Counted from the stretch's first letter, positions 25,155 through 34,942 are shown. The stretch is 41,764 nucleotides of DNA from Clostridia bacterium (GCA_024692685.1 JAILMJ010000118.1:1-41764); one strand, 5' to 3'. Numbers and translations are program-made. Notes: generated from the letters alone by a model not told the origin.

Positions 25155-27509
25155 ATGTTTATATTAGATAAAGAATTAAATATGCCGATGATACCTGTAC
25201 GCGGTATAGTTATATTTCCGGGTCAGTTATTGCATTTTGACGTGGTAAGAGAAAAGTCCATTGCGGCATTGGAAAAAGCAGAGTCCGGGAAAAAACTTGT
25301 TTTTTTAGTTACCCAGAAAAATATTTCTGATGAGAATCCTAAGATGGAAGATCTGTATGGGATCGGTACTGTTGCAGTTATTGAGCAGATTCTCCGTATT
25401 CCCGGAAAAAACAGTATTCTTCATATTTCCGTCAAAGGTCTTTACAGAGCCGGTCTGAATAGAGCAATTGATAATGGTAAATTTCTGTTTGCAGAATTGA
25501 GATCATTTGAAGATATTGAAATTCCAAAAAACAGAGTAAAGTATTGCAAGGCTTTAATGCGTAAGGCAATTGACTATTTTTGTGATTATCTTGATGTTTC
25601 ACCCGCAATGTCTCCTGATATAATTAACAAGTGTTTTGGGATAAAGAACCCCGGAGACCTTGCTGATTGTCTAGCTGAGAATGTCATTGTTGAATTTGAA
25701 GAAAGACAGAAAATACTTGAAATTCAGGATCCTATTGACCGTCTTGAACAGGTAATGTTCATCATCGTAAGAGAAACTAATTTGCTGAAAATCGAAGAAG
25801 AAATTTCTGAAAAGGTTCAGGAGAGAATCGATAAAAATCAAAGGCTGTATTATCTTAATGAAGAAATGAAAGCTATCACAGAAGAGATGAATGGTACCGA
25901 CTCAGACAGTGACATAGAATCTTACCGCTCATCAATACATGATCTAAAAGCTTCAGATGAGGTTAAAAATAAGCTTTTGAAAGAATGCTCCAGACTTGAA
26001 AAAATGTCGCAGTCTTCACCTGATGCATATGTTTCGAGAAACTATATTGAAACATGCCTGGAATTGCCGTGGGGTGTCTATACTGAAGAATGCAAAGATA
26101 TTGATTTATCAGCGAAAATACTTGAAAAAGATCATTACGGTCTTAAAAAAGTTAAAGAGAGAATACTTGAACAGCTTGCAGTTTCAACCATTTCATCTGA
26201 AATCAAAGGTCAGATAATATGTCTTGTCGGACCTCCCGGAGTTGGAAAAACTTCTGTCGCAAGGTCAATAGCAAGAGCAACCGGCCGCAATTATGTAAGG
26301 ATTGCTTTAGGCGGAGTTAAGGATGAAGCGGAAATCAGAGGTCATAGGAAAACTTACATAGGCTCAATGCCCGGAAGAATTATTGACGCAATCCAAAAAT
26401 CAAAATCAAGCAATCCTTTGATTCTCCTTGATGAAGTTGACAAGCTTTCCGCTGATTACAGAGGGGACCCGACTTCAGCTTTGCTTGAAGTGCTTGATCC
26501 TGAGCAGAATTTCGGTTTTACCGATCACTTTATTGATATGCCGTTTGATTTAAGCAGAGTTTTGTTTATTACAACTGCAAATATCAGGTCGGATATTCCC
26601 GCTCCGTTACAGGACAGAATGGAAATTATTGAATTGAGCAGTTACACTTTCGATGAGAAGTTTAATATTGCAAAGAAACATTTGTTGCCTAAACAAATTA
26701 AACGACATGGATTGAAAGCGTCTCAGCTTCACATGACAGATAAAACAATTAAAACCATAATTTCCGATTATACAAAAGAATCGGGTGTCAGGTCACTTGA
26801 ACAAAATATTGCTTCAATTTGCAGAAAAGCGGCTGTAAAAATCATTTCAGGAGAAACCGAAAAAATTAACCTTAAACCCGATGATCTTGTTTCGTATCTT
26901 GGAACTCAGAAGTATAAAGAGGATATTCTTTTCGATAGAGACGAAATCGGAGTTACAAAAGGTCTTGCCTGGACAAGTTTCGGCGGTGAGATGCTTGAAA
27001 TAGAAACCGCGGTTCTTGAAGGAAACGGAAAACTTGAGCTTACCGGTTCACTCGGTGATGTGATGAAAGAGAGCGCAAAGACTGCCGTTAGTTTTATAAG
27101 ATCTAAATCGGAAACTTTACATCTTGATAATGATTTTTATAAGACTAAAGACATCCATATTCACGTTCCCGAAGGAGCAACGCCGAAAGACGGGCCTTCG
27201 GCCGGCGTAACCATTGCGACCTCGCTTGTTTCGGCACTTATAGGTAAAAAAGTCAGAAGCGATGTAGCTATGACCGGAGAAATTACTCTCCGCGGCAGAG
27301 TACTGCCGATAGGTGGCTTGAAAGAAAAATCAATGGCAGCTTACAGGGCCGGAATAAAAACCGTAATTATTCCTTACGAAAACTTACCGGATCTCGATGA
27401 AGTTGATGACACCGTAAAAAATAAAATCAGATTCAAGCCTGTCAAGACTATCGATCAGGTTTGGAATGAAGCTGTTGTTGAATATAACGGGCAGGTTGGT
27501 GACAGATGA
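25155..27509 (+). CDS. lon: ATP-dependent Lon protease
   Basis: This 784-residue cytoplasmic AAA+ protease has an N-terminal substrate-recognition domain ([19 protein letters not shown]), Walker A GPPGVGKT (359-366), Walker [10 protein letters not shown] (422-430) and the C-terminal S16 protease domain. Its catalytic dyad is Ser682 (KDGPSAGVT) and Lys725 ([14 protein letters not shown]), with the usual 43-residue spacing. Start ATG 25155 is chosen because AAGGGA is 6 bases upstream; an in-frame TTG at 25140 lies ahead of that ribosome site. The length is normal for the LonA type. ysxC overlaps its stop by four bases (ATGA), the same pairing as in Bacillus. Confidence 0.96.
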   Translation: MFILDKELNMPMIPVRGIVIFPGQLLHFDVVREKSIAALEKAESGKKLVFLVTQKNISDENPKMEDLYGIGTVAVIEQILRIPGKNSILHISVKGLYRAGLNRAIDNGKFLFAELRSFEDIEIPKNRVKYCKALMRKAIDYFCDYLDVSPAMSPDIINKCFGIKNPGDLADCLAENVIVEFEERQKILEIQDPIDRLEQVMFIIVRETNLLKIEEEISEKVQERIDKNQRLYYLNEEMKAITEEMNGTDSDSDIESYRSSIHDLKASDEVKNKLLKECSRLEKMSQSSPDAYVSRNYIETCLELPWGVYTEECKDIDLSAKILEKDHYGLKKVKERILEQLAVSTISSEIKGQIICLVGPPGVGKTSVARSIARATGRNYVRIALGGVKDEAEIRGHRKTYIGSMPGRIIDAIQKSKSSNPLILLDEVDKLSADYRGDPTSALLEVLDPEQNFGFTDHFIDMPFDLSRVLFITTANIRSDIPAPLQDRMEIIELSSYTFDEKFNIAKKHLLPKQIKRHGLKASQLHMTDKTIKTIISDYTKESGVRSLEQNIASICRKAAVKIISGETEKINLKPDDLVSYLGTQKYKEDILFDRDEIGVTKGLAWTSFGGEMLEIETAVLEGNGKLELTGSLGDVMKESAKTAVSFIRSKSETLHLDNDFYKTKDIHIHVPEGATPKDGPSAGVTIATSLVSALIGKKVRSDVAMTGEITLRGRVLPIGGLKEKSMAAYRAGIKTVIIPYENLPDLDEVDDTVKNKIRFKPVKTIDQVWNEAVVEYNGQVGDR

Positions 27510-28093
27510 ATTTTAATAATGTTACTTATCTTGCTTCATACGGTACTTCTTCCCAGCTTCCGGAATCAGAAATGCCCGAGATTGTTTTCTCAGGACGGTC
27601 CAATGTCGGAAAGTCTTCATTGATTAACAAATTATTCAACCGAAAAAACCTTGCCAGAATCAGTTCTACTCCGGGAAAAACCATTACCATTAACTTTTTT
27701 AAAGGTAATAATGCGATTTTTGTCGATCTTCCCGGTTACGGATACGCAAAACGGGAAAGGTTAGTAACAGACAGATGGGCTGAACTGATGGAAGGCTATT
27801 TCAAGTCGGGAAGAAATATTGTTCTTGTTATTCAACTGATAGATGTGAGGCATACTCCGACTGCTGATGATTTAAATATGCTGAGTTTTCTTTATCAAAT
27901 GGGTATTCCTTTCATTATTGTATTTACTAAATGTGATAAGCTGAATAAAACTGAAACAATAAACAGAATGTCTCAAATTGAAAACGAAATTTCAGGTTAT
28001 CCGGAAATAAATAAAATATTCTTTTCATCGGTTACAGGACAAGGAACAGATGAAATTAGAAATCAGATTATTAAATCAATAGGGGTGTTGTAA
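27506..28093 (+). CDS. ysxC: Ribosome biogenesis GTPase YsxC/EngB
   Basis: This 195-residue small GTPase has G1 GRSNVGKSS (about 30-38), G2/switch region SSTPGKTITINFF, G3 DLPGYGYAK and G4 TKCDKL, with G5 near FFSSVTGQG. It is needed for late assembly of the large ribosomal subunit. ATG 27506 overlaps the lon TGA, so translation is probably coupled. The length and every G motif match the family. Confidence 0.95.
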   Translation: MNFNNVTYLASYGTSSQLPESEMPEIVFSGRSNVGKSSLINKLFNRKNLARISSTPGKTITINFFKGNNAIFVDLPGYGYAKRERLVTDRWAELMEGYFKSGRNIVLVIQLIDVRHTPTADDLNMLSFLYQMGIPFIIVFTKCDKLNKTETINRMSQIENEISGYPEINKIFFSSVTGQGTDEIRNQIIKSIGVL

Positions 28094-28094
28094 T

Positions 28095-29393
28095 ATGTAT
28101 GTATCGGATTGTATTTCTGTTAATGAAAGAGGCCATCTTACAATCGGGAGTTATGATACGGTAGAACTAATCAAACAGTTCGGTTCTCCGCTTTATGCTT
28201 TTGATGAAAACGAAATCAGGAAAAACCTCAGAGAGTTCAAAAAGTCGATTGATGATGAATATGACGGCAACGGCCTTGTCGTTTACGCAACAAAGGCATT
28301 TTGTTGTAAAGAAATGATTCGTATTTGTCAGTCTGAAAATGTCGGCATAGATGTAGTATCAGGCGGTGAACTTTACACGGCTCTTTCGGTTGATTTTCCG
28401 ACTGATAAAATTGTTTTCCACGGTAATAACAAAACTTATAGCGAGCTTGAAATGGCCGTTGAAAACAATGTCGGCAGGGTAATTGTTGATAATTTAACCG
28501 AACTTGTGACTCTTGATAAGATTGCTGAAGAGAAAGGCAAAACTGTCGGGATTATGCTCAGAATTAAGCCCGGCATTGATGCCCATACGCATTCGTTCAT
28601 AAAAACAGGTCAGATTGATTCGAAATTCGGCTTTGCTCTTGAAACCGGAGAGGCTATGGAAGGCATAAAAGAAGCCCTTTCAATGGATAATATTGAACTT
28701 AAAGGTCTTCATTGCCATATAGGATCGCAGATTTTTGATTTGGATCCGTTTGAGCTTGCAGCCCAGGTAATGCTGGATTTGTTTAAGCAAGTAAAAGATG
28801 AAACAGGTCATGAGCTTAAAGAACTTAATCTAGGCGGCGGCTTCGGTATTAAGTATCTTAAAAGCGACAGGCCCAGAGCATACAGCGATTATATGAGAAA
28901 AGTAAAGGCTGCCGTAAAGGACTACTGTAATGATCTCGGCCTTAATACTCCGTTTATTCTTATTGAACCTGGCAGATCTATTGTCGGTGCTGCCGGAATT
29001 ACTCTTTACACAGTAGGCGCAGTTAAGGATATTCCTGATGTCAGAACTTATGTTTCTGTTGACGGGGGAATGGGTGATAATCCGCGTTATGCGCTTTATC
29101 AATCGGCATATGAAGTTATTTGCGCAAATAAAGCCGGTGAAAAAAGAGACTGGACAGTAACTCTCGCCGGAAAATGCTGTGAAAGCGGAGACCTCATTCA
29201 GGAATGGACTCGCTTGCAGCCGGTTGAGCCCGGTGATATTATTGCTGTTTTGTCAACAGGCGCATATAATTATTCAATGGCTTCAAATTATAATCGTATT
29301 CCCAGACTTCCTGTTGTTATGGTTAAAAACGGAAAAGCCAGAGAAGTTGTAAAAAGAGAAACGTATGAGCAGATTGTTTCCTGCGATGTTTAA
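28095..29393 (+). CDS. lysA: Diaminopimelate decarboxylase
   Basis: This 432-residue PLP enzyme of fold type III performs the last step of lysine synthesis, meso-DAP to L-lysine. It has the PLP lysine in VVYATKAFCCKEM, HCHIGSQIFD, NLGGGFGI, LIEPGRSIVG and the partner-subunit motif CCESGDLI followed by GAYNYSMASNYN. It starts 1 base after the ysxC stop, with AGGGGTG upstream inside ysxC. It is an isolated lysine gene with no other lysine or DAP genes here. Confidence 0.95.
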   Translation: MYVSDCISVNERGHLTIGSYDTVELIKQFGSPLYAFDENEIRKNLREFKKSIDDEYDGNGLVVYATKAFCCKEMIRICQSENVGIDVVSGGELYTALSVDFPTDKIVFHGNNKTYSELEMAVENNVGRVIVDNLTELVTLDKIAEEKGKTVGIMLRIKPGIDAHTHSFIKTGQIDSKFGFALETGEAMEGIKEALSMDNIELKGLHCHIGSQIFDLDPFELAAQVMLDLFKQVKDETGHELKELNLGGGFGIKYLKSDRPRAYSDYMRKVKAAVKDYCNDLGLNTPFILIEPGRSIVGAAGITLYTVGAVKDIPDVRTYVSVDGGMGDNPRYALYQSAYEVICANKAGEKRDWTVTLAGKCCESGDLIQEWTRLQPVEPGDIIAVLSTGAYNYSMASNYNRIPRLPVVMVKNGKAREVVKRETYEQIVSCDV

Positions 29394-29410
29394 GGAGAGT
29401 GAAAACGGAA

Positions 29411-30688
29411 ATGTATGATTTAAGGGAAATAGCCCGCGGGGTAAGATTGGTATCAGTTAAAGCATCGGATTATAAAACAGCTATGATATCTGTCTCAATG
29501 GCTTTGCCGTTAAACGAAAATGCGGCTGTGAATGCACTGCTTTTAAATTTGCTTAAAAGATCCTGTAAGGCTTATCCCGATTATACGTCTCTTCATAAAA
29601 AACTTGATGAACTTTACGGCGCTTCTGTTTTTTCATCTGTTTCCAAAAACGGCGATGCACAGGTGTTGACTTTATATGCCGAATGTCTCGATGACAGATT
29701 TTCCTTAGATGGTAAAAGTATAATCAGCGAAACGATTGATTTACTAAAAGATATTATTTTCAGGCCTAATGTCGAAAATGAAAGCTTCGGTGATGATAAA
29801 CTTTCCCTTGAAAAACGCCTCCTTACCGAATCTATCATTGAAGAGCAGAACGATAAAAGAGCCTACGCGTTTAAAAAGTGTGTCGAGCATATGTTCAATG
29901 ACGAACCGTTCGGCATTAATGCCACAGGAACCTGTGAAACAGTAAAAAATGCCGAAATGTCGCAGATATATGACGCCTGGAAAAATATGCTTTCCCGTGC
30001 TGTTATTCAGATTACTGTTGTAGGTAATATTGACGCAGGTATTGTTGACGATTCATTTAAAGAGGATTTTTCAGATATCGACAGAAATCCTTATGATCTT
30101 AAGACAATTTTCAAACCTGTAGCCGTAGAATCAAGAAGAATCGAAGAAACCGTTGCCGCAAATCAGGGTAAACTTGTTATGGGATTCAGAGCAGGTACTG
30201 AGAATGCAAACGATAATTATTATGCGGTAAGGGTAATGACCGATATTTTCGGCGGGGGAACTCATTCAAACCTTTTTCAAAATATCAGAGAAAAAATGAG
30301 CCTTGCATATTATTGCAGTGCCGGTTTTGTATCTACTAAGGGATTTATCGCTGTTCAGAGCGGAATTGATACCGAAAAAGAAGGAGCTGTCACACAGGGC
30401 GTTCTTGAGCAACTTAAAGATGTTGCCGACGGTAAGTTTGAGGACAGTATTATTGAAGCTTCAAAACGTTCGCTTAAGGAAGGTTTTACATTTTCATCTC
30501 CTGATGCCATATGTAAATATTATACTTCACAGCTATTGGACGAAAATATTGAAACACCTGACGAAGTCATTAAAAAAATTGAAAAGGTAACAAAAGAAGA
30601 TATTTGTAAAGCGGCTGAAAAAGTTTCTTTGGATACTGTTTTCATGCTCGTTGCCGATAGTGAAGAGGTGAACGCAGATGAAAATTGA
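29411..30688 (+). CDS. ymfF: M16-family peptidase-like protein YmfF (no zinc motif)
   Basis: This 425-residue protein has two M16 (insulinase-like) half domains. It lacks the HxxEH zinc site at the expected place, where residues ENAAVNALLLNLLKRSC stand, so it is probably the non-catalytic partner of the next gene product. The second half contains GFRAGTENANDNYYAVRVM and FGGGTHSNLFQNIREKMSLAYYC, typical of YmfF. In Bacillus the ymfF-ymfH pair is linked by annotation to EF-P 5-aminopentanol modification; the exact role is not established. I start at ATG 29411. An upstream GTG (29399) lies only 1 base from the GGAG and so is too close, though the ATG is 13 bases from it, rather far. It overlaps ymfH by 11 bases. 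Confidence 0.85.
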   Translation: MYDLREIARGVRLVSVKASDYKTAMISVSMALPLNENAAVNALLLNLLKRSCKAYPDYTSLHKKLDELYGASVFSSVSKNGDAQVLTLYAECLDDRFSLDGKSIISETIDLLKDIIFRPNVENESFGDDKLSLEKRLLTESIIEEQNDKRAYAFKKCVEHMFNDEPFGINATGTCETVKNAEMSQIYDAWKNMLSRAVIQITVVGNIDAGIVDDSFKEDFSDIDRNPYDLKTIFKPVAVESRRIEETVAANQGKLVMGFRAGTENANDNYYAVRVMTDIFGGGTHSNLFQNIREKMSLAYYCSAGFVSTKGFIAVQSGIDTEKEGAVTQGVLEQLKDVADGKFEDSIIEASKRSLKEGFTFSSPDAICKYYTSQLLDENIETPDEVIKKIEKVTKEDICKAAEKVSLDTVFMLVADSEEVNADEN

Positions 30689-31952
30689 AAAATTCGAAAA
30701 TAAATTACTAAATGAGACTGTTTATTGTGCCCGGCATCCCTCCGGTCTTGAAATAAAGGTAATGCCAAAATCAGGATATAAATCTGCGTTTGCGATGTTT
30801 GCGGTAAAATATGGCTCTATAGATACTTTTTTGCAGCAGAAAGACGGTTCATTTACACCTATTCCGGAAGGAACCGCTCATTTTCTTGAGCATAAGCTAT
30901 TTGAAAGCGAAGAACTTGACGCTTTCAAGTTATTCGAAAAAACCGGCGCTTACGCAAACGCATACACGAGTTTTGAACAAACTGCTTATCTGTTTAAGGG
31001 CTCTGAAAATATATTGCAGTCTCTTGGATATTTGCTTGATTTTGTTCAGCATCCCTATTTTACTGCTGAAACTGTTCAGAAAGAACAGGGGATAATCGGT
31101 CAGGAAATAAGAATGTATCTTGATGACCCCGAATGGGTAATTATGCTTAATCTTCTTAAAGCTTTATATAAAGATAATCCTGTTAGAGTTGACATAGCCG
31201 GCACCCAGGAATCTATTTCACATATTGATGATAAACTTTTATATAGTTTATATAACAGCTTTTATAATCCTTCAAATATGATTCTTACTGTAGTCGGCTC
31301 TGTTGATCCTGAAGAGATATTCAGTAAGGTTGAAACCAGTATAATCAGAGAGAAAAAAACTGTACCCGAAAGAAAGTTTACCGTTGATTCACCCGAATCG
31401 GTAAAAAAATATATAAGCAGTAAACTATCTGTAGGCAGAAAACAGTTTATGCTCGGATATAAAGAACATATTCTGAAGCCTCTTATTTCACTCGAAGACG
31501 AAATTGCATCTCAGGTTATGCTTGAAGCTGTTTTCGGAGTATCAACTGATTTTTATAAGCAAATGCTTGATGACGGATTGATCAGTCTAGATTTCTCTGC
31601 TTTTCTGTTTAACGGATATGGCTTTTCGGTATTTATGTTCGGCGGCGGTTCAGACGACCCGGAAAAAACCGTTAAAGCGATTAAAGACAGAATTAATCAG
31701 GTCAAGGAAAATGGTATTTCTGCCGATGATTTTGAAAGAGCCAAAAGAAAGATTTACGGCAAATTTGTTATGCTCTATAACGAAATTGACGTTAGTGCCA
31801 ATTATCTTGTCAGTTTATATTTTACCGGTTATGAGCCGTTTGCAGAAATGAATATTATTAGAGATTTAACAGTCGAAAAAGCCGAGAAAAGACTTGCTTG
31901 CCTTAATGAAGAAGGCTGTGCTCTGTCTGTGATTGAACCGATGGATAAATGA
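30678..31952 (+). CDS. ymfH: M16-family zinc peptidase YmfH
   Basis: This 424-residue M16 peptidase has an intact zinc motif HFLEH in EGTAHFLEHKLFES and the downstream Glu in QKEQGIIGQEIRMYLDDPEW. The second half has MLEAVFGVSTDFYKQMLDDG and MFGGGSDD. With the zinc-less YmfF it likely forms a two-chain M16 enzyme, one active and one structural subunit. The family link to EF-P modification is annotation-level knowledge. ATG 30678 is preceded by GAGGTG within the end of ymfF. No signal peptide is present, so it is cytoplasmic. No efp or ymfI gene is in the window. Confidence 0.88.
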   Translation: MKIEKFENKLLNETVYCARHPSGLEIKVMPKSGYKSAFAMFAVKYGSIDTFLQQKDGSFTPIPEGTAHFLEHKLFESEELDAFKLFEKTGAYANAYTSFEQTAYLFKGSENILQSLGYLLDFVQHPYFTAETVQKEQGIIGQEIRMYLDDPEWVIMLNLLKALYKDNPVRVDIAGTQESISHIDDKLLYSLYNSFYNPSNMILTVVGSVDPEEIFSKVETSIIREKKTVPERKFTVDSPESVKKYISSKLSVGRKQFMLGYKEHILKPLISLEDEIASQVMLEAVFGVSTDFYKQMLDDGLISLDFSAFLFNGYGFSVFMFGGGSDDPEKTVKAIKDRINQVKENGISADDFERAKRKIYGKFVMLYNEIDVSANYLVSLYFTGYEPFAEMNIIRDLTVEKAEKRLACLNEEGCALSVIEPMDK

Positions 31953-32006
31953 TATTTAATTTTACGGTTTCGGTTTTAATTTGATTTCTTGTGTCAGGAG
32001 ATATTT

Positions 32007-33005
32007 ATGTCTGATTCAACATTAGTTTACTTCAACTTTCTGAATAAGCCGATAAATATATCGTCGATACTCTGCGAGTTTTCTGTTTTTGGACATGATA
32101 TTACAATCAGATGGTATGGCGCGATTATCGCTTTTGGCTTTTTGCTTGCTGTTTTGCTTGGCGGAAGGATAGCTTATACCTGGAAGATGAGCTTGGATAA
32201 AATGGTTGACGTCCTTATTTACGGTACCCTCAGCGGTATTGTCGGCGCAAGGTTATATTACGTTTTTTCAAAATGGGACTATTACAGTCATAACATTTCC
32301 GAAATTCCCAAAATCTGGGAAGGCGGTCTTGCTATATACGGTGGCTTGATTTGCGGATTGATAGCAGCCTTTATTGTATGTAAAGTCAGAAAAATGAATT
32401 TCTTTAATCTGCTTGACTGCGCATGTATTTCTTTCCTTGTCGGCCAGGGAATAGGTAGATGGGGCAATTTTGCAAATCAGGAAGCTTTCGGTGTAAACAC
32501 GGATCTTCCCTGGGGAATGTGGAGCGAAAAAACACAGATGTATCTTCTTATGCATGCCGATGAACTGTCTTTACACGGCATAACTGCTGACCCTTCCAAA
32601 TCTGTACATCCTACATTTCTGTATGAATCAATCTGGTGTCTTTTAGGCGCGCTTGTTTTATATTTGCTATGCCGCAAATTCAGATTGTTCAGCGGTCAGA
32701 TGGCTCTTGCTTACGGAGTATGGTACGGAGCGGAAAGAGCTTTTGTTGAAGGTCTCAGAACAGATAGTTTATATATCGGCTCCTCTGATATCAGGATATC
32801 TCAACTGTTATCTGCTGTTATGGCTTTAATTTGCCTTGTATTTTTTATTATTCTGACTATCAAATACATTAAACACCCCAAACCGATTGACGGTATTGAT
32901 TTTTATTCTGAAAAGCAGGTAAATAATAAATTATCCTCTGCAAGTCAGACAGTCTGCAATAACTGTAATGATATTGAAGAAAATGATTTAAAGGATGAGA
33001 GTTGA
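32007..33005 (+). CDS. lgt: Prolipoprotein diacylglyceryl transferase
   Basis: This 332-residue membrane enzyme transfers diacylglycerol from phosphatidylglycerol to the lipobox Cys of prolipoproteins. It has about seven helices; the signature is IGRWGNFANQEAFG, with IRWYGAIIAFGFLL near the N-terminus, HPTFLYESIWCLLGAL and EGLRTDSLYIG. The start ATG 32007 has CAGGAG 6 bases upstream, and an in-frame TTG at 31989 is rejected. The last ~45 residues after the final helix form a hydrophilic, acidic tail with a CNNC pair, longer than in typical Lgt. It overlaps folD by 4 bases if the TTG start of folD is right. Confidence 0.93.
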   Translation: MSDSTLVYFNFLNKPINISSILCEFSVFGHDITIRWYGAIIAFGFLLAVLLGGRIAYTWKMSLDKMVDVLIYGTLSGIVGARLYYVFSKWDYYSHNISEIPKIWEGGLAIYGGLICGLIAAFIVCKVRKMNFFNLLDCACISFLVGQGIGRWGNFANQEAFGVNTDLPWGMWSEKTQMYLLMHADELSLHGITADPSKSVHPTFLYESIWCLLGALVLYLLCRKFRLFSGQMALAYGVWYGAERAFVEGLRTDSLYIGSSDIRISQLLSAVMALICLVFFIILTIKYIKHPKPIDGIDFYSEKQVNNKLSSASQTVCNNCNDIEENDLKDES

Positions 33006-33856
33006 AATATATGGCACTTATTATTGACGGAAAAAAGATAAGAGACCATAACCTCGCTATAATGAAAAAAGAGGTTGAGGAGCTCAATTCAAAAAATATC
33101 TATCCCTGTCTTTGCGTAATTATTGTCGGCAATGATCCGGCTTCAAGAGTATATGTTAACAATAAGAAAAAAGCGTGTGAAAATATCGGAATTTTGTCAA
33201 GAGAGTATGCCTTGCCAACCGATACCGAAACTTCCGAATTACTTGCATTGATTGATAAGCTTAACAACGATGAAGAAGTAAGCGGAATTCTTTGTCAGTT
33301 ACCTTTACCGGTTCAGATTGAAGAAAAAACAGTTCTTGAAAGAATTTCTCCTGAAAAAGATGTTGATTGCTTTCATCCATACAATGTAGGTAAATTAGTA
33401 CAGGGAGATGCCGTATTAAAGCCCTGTACTCCAAACGGCATAATCACTATGCTTGACTATATGGGATACAATATCGAAGGCAAAAACTGTGTAGTTATCG
33501 GAAGAAGCAACATAGTCGGAAAACCTATGGCTCAGCTTTTGATGGAAAGAAACGGAACCGTTACTGTTTGTCACAAAAAGACCATAGATTTAAAAAACAT
33601 CACTTCAAGAGCTGATCTGATTGTATCATCAGTCGGTAAGCCTAAGTTTCTCACTGCCGATATGGTCGGAGAAGGTGCAGTCGTAATTGATGTCGGTATG
33701 AACCGCGATGAAAACGGTAATCTTTGCGGAGATGCCGTTTATGATGAGGTTGAAAAAAAGGCGTCAATGATTACTCCTGTTCCCGGCGGTGTAGGACCGA
33801 TGACCATTACAATGCTGATGAAAAACACAATACTGGCTGAAAAAATAAAAAATTAA
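33002..33856 (+). CDS. folD: Methylenetetrahydrofolate dehydrogenase/cyclohydrolase
   Basis: This 284-residue bifunctional folate enzyme interconverts 5,10-methylene-, 5,10-methenyl- and 10-formyl-THF with NADP. Diagnostic parts are ASRVYVNNKKKACENIGI with the catalytic Lys, GILCQLPLP, PCTPNGIITML, VVIGRSNIVGKPMAQLL (NADP site) and the closing PVPGGVGPMTITMLM. TTG 33002 overlaps the lgt stop and has AAGGA 6 bases upstream. ATG 33011 is a real alternative, but its nearest ribosome site is about 15 bases away. It is the last gene before the ribosomal protein promoter. Confidence 0.94.
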   Translation: MKYMALIIDGKKIRDHNLAIMKKEVEELNSKNIYPCLCVIIVGNDPASRVYVNNKKKACENIGILSREYALPTDTETSELLALIDKLNNDEEVSGILCQLPLPVQIEEKTVLERISPEKDVDCFHPYNVGKLVQGDAVLKPCTPNGIITMLDYMGYNIEGKNCVVIGRSNIVGKPMAQLLMERNGTVTVCHKKTIDLKNITSRADLIVSSVGKPKFLTADMVGEGAVVIDVGMNRDENGNLCGDAVYDEVEKKASMITPVPGGVGPMTITMLMKNTILAEKIKN

Positions 33857-33864
33857 AATAATGT

Positions 33865-33893
33865 TTGACTTATTATGTATTTTATGATATTAT
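33865..33893 (+). promoter_or_regulatory. rplU operon promoter
   Basis: TTGACT (33865-33870) and TATTAT (33888-33893) are separated by 17 bases. The predicted start site falls at about 33899-33901, exactly at the beginning of the structured leader. Confidence 0.75.
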
Positions 33894-33898
33894 ACATA

Positions 33899-33962
33899 GG
33901 CCGCTTATCAAGGGCGGGTTTGTTATACCCAAAATCGTTATTACGGGCCTATTGATAGCGAG
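33899..33962 (+). ncRNA. Ribosomal protein L21 leader-like RNA
   Basis: This 64-base segment between the promoter and rplU folds into an outer stem (33902-33911 with 33952-33960, one bulged T) and an inner hairpin GGGT-ACCC (33916-33919 with 33927-33930). Position, size and shape fit the L21 leader family (Rfam L21_leader), a proposed autoregulatory site for L21 in Bacillota. I recognise it by structure and position; a covariance search has not been run. Confidence 0.7.
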
Positions 33963-33986
33963 TCTTTAAAAGGAAGGTTTTCCATT

Positions 33987-34298
33987 ATGTACGCAATTAT
34001 CGAAACTGGCGGCAAGCAGTACAAGGTTGAGGCCGGCGATGTCATTTACATCGAAAAACTTGACGCCGAAGAAGAAAGTGAGTATACTTTCGACAAAATT
34101 ATCGCAGTCGGTTCAGATGACGGTATTACAGTCGGTTCCCCCTATGTTGACGGAGCAAAAGTAACCGGTAAAATCGTCAAAAACGGCAAGGGCAAGAAAA
34201 TTTATGTTATGACTTATAAGCCCAAGAAAAACGAAAAGCGCAAACTCGGTCACAGACAGCCTTACACCAAGGTTGAAATTTCAGCTGTAAACGCTTAA
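33987..34298 (+). CDS. rplU: 50S ribosomal protein L21
   Basis: This 103-residue L21 starts with the signature [18 protein letters not shown] and contains [11 protein letters not shown] and a basic C-terminal half ending [14 protein letters not shown], which binds 23S rRNA. AGGAAGG lies 9 bases before ATG 33987. It is the first gene of the conserved rplU-prp-rpmA cluster and is probably under feedback control by the leader upstream. Confidence 0.97.
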   Translation: MYAIIETGGKQYKVEAGDVIYIEKLDAEEESEYTFDKIIAVGSDDGITVGSPYVDGAKVTGKIVKNGKGKKIYVMTYKPKKNEKRKLGHRQPYTKVEISAVNA

Positions 34299-34306
34299 AC
34301 AGATTA

Positions 34307-34630
34307 ATGACTGCAATTAAGTTTTTCCTTAAAGAAAGAATTCTGAAGGGATTTGAGATTTCCGGTCATACTGGATATGCTCATGAAGGTGAAGATATTG
34401 TTTGCGCTGCGGTTTCCTCCGCTTCGCAGATGGCGGTTAACACCATAACCGATGTTCTTCATGAAGAAGCTCTTGTTGACTGCTCAGACGGATATCTTAA
34501 ATGTGTCGTTCTTGAGCCGGGCAAAGAAGTGCTTGATATACTTGAAGGGTTAAAGATTCATTTAACTCAGATTTCAGACCAATATCCCGGATATGTTAAA
34601 ATTTATTACGGAGGTATACAAAATGCTTAA
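34307..34630 (+). CDS. prp: Ribosomal-processing cysteine protease Prp
   Basis: This 107-residue protease (YsxB/DUF464) removes the N-terminal extension of L27. The catalytic pair is visible as His21 in [13 protein letters not shown] and Cys33 in [17 protein letters not shown], matching His22/Cys34 of the Staphylococcus enzyme. It lies between rplU and rpmA as in other Bacillota and overlaps rpmA by 8 bases. The start ATG 34307 has only a weak ribosome site (AGATTA), so it may depend on translation of rplU, 8 bases away. Confidence 0.94.
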   Translation: MTAIKFFLKERILKGFEISGHTGYAHEGEDIVCAAVSSASQMAVNTITDVLHEEALVDCSDGYLKCVVLEPGKEVLDILEGLKIHLTQISDQYPGYVKIYYGGIQNA

Positions 34631-34907
34631 GATAAATCTTCAGCTTTTCGCTCATAAAAAAGGTATGGGTTCAACCCGTAACGGCCGTGATTCCGAGTCC
34701 AAAAGACTCGGCGCAAAAAGAGCAGACGGTCAGTTTGTCCTTGCAGGCAATATTCTTGTCAGACAGAGAGGAACAAAGATTCATCCCGGTAACAATGTTG
34801 GCATCGGTTCCGATGACACATTATTTGCTCTTATTGACGGTAATGTAAAGTTTGAGCGTATGGGTAAATCCCGCAAGAAAGTAAGCGTTTATTCCGCTGA
34901 ACAGTAA
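34623..34907 (+). CDS. rpmA: 50S ribosomal protein L27 with cleavable N-terminal extension
   Basis: This 94-residue L27 begins [20 protein letters not shown]. The motif LQLF followed by AHKKG is the Prp cleavage site known from Staphylococcus: cutting after Phe9 frees the AHKKG tail that reaches the peptidyl-transferase centre. The rest ([17 protein letters not shown], then [14 protein letters not shown]) is standard L27. Start ATG 34623 has GGAGGT 7 bases upstream; an in-frame ATG at 34593 lies inside prp without a ribosome site and is rejected. Confidence 0.96.
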   Translation: MLKINLQLFAHKKGMGSTRNGRDSESKRLGAKRADGQFVLAGNILVRQRGTKIHPGNNVGIGSDDTLFALIDGNVKFERMGKSRKKVSVYSAEQ

Positions 34908-34913
34908 TTTGAT

Positions 34914-34942
34914 ATCGCCCTGTTTTTATCAGGGCGATTTTT
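34914..34942 (+). terminator. Terminator after rpmA
   Basis: Arms ATCGCCCTG (34914-34922) and CAGGGCGAT (34930-34938) with a 7-base loop are followed by TTTTCTTTTTTT. This strong intrinsic terminator ends the ribosomal protein operon. Confidence 0.95.
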
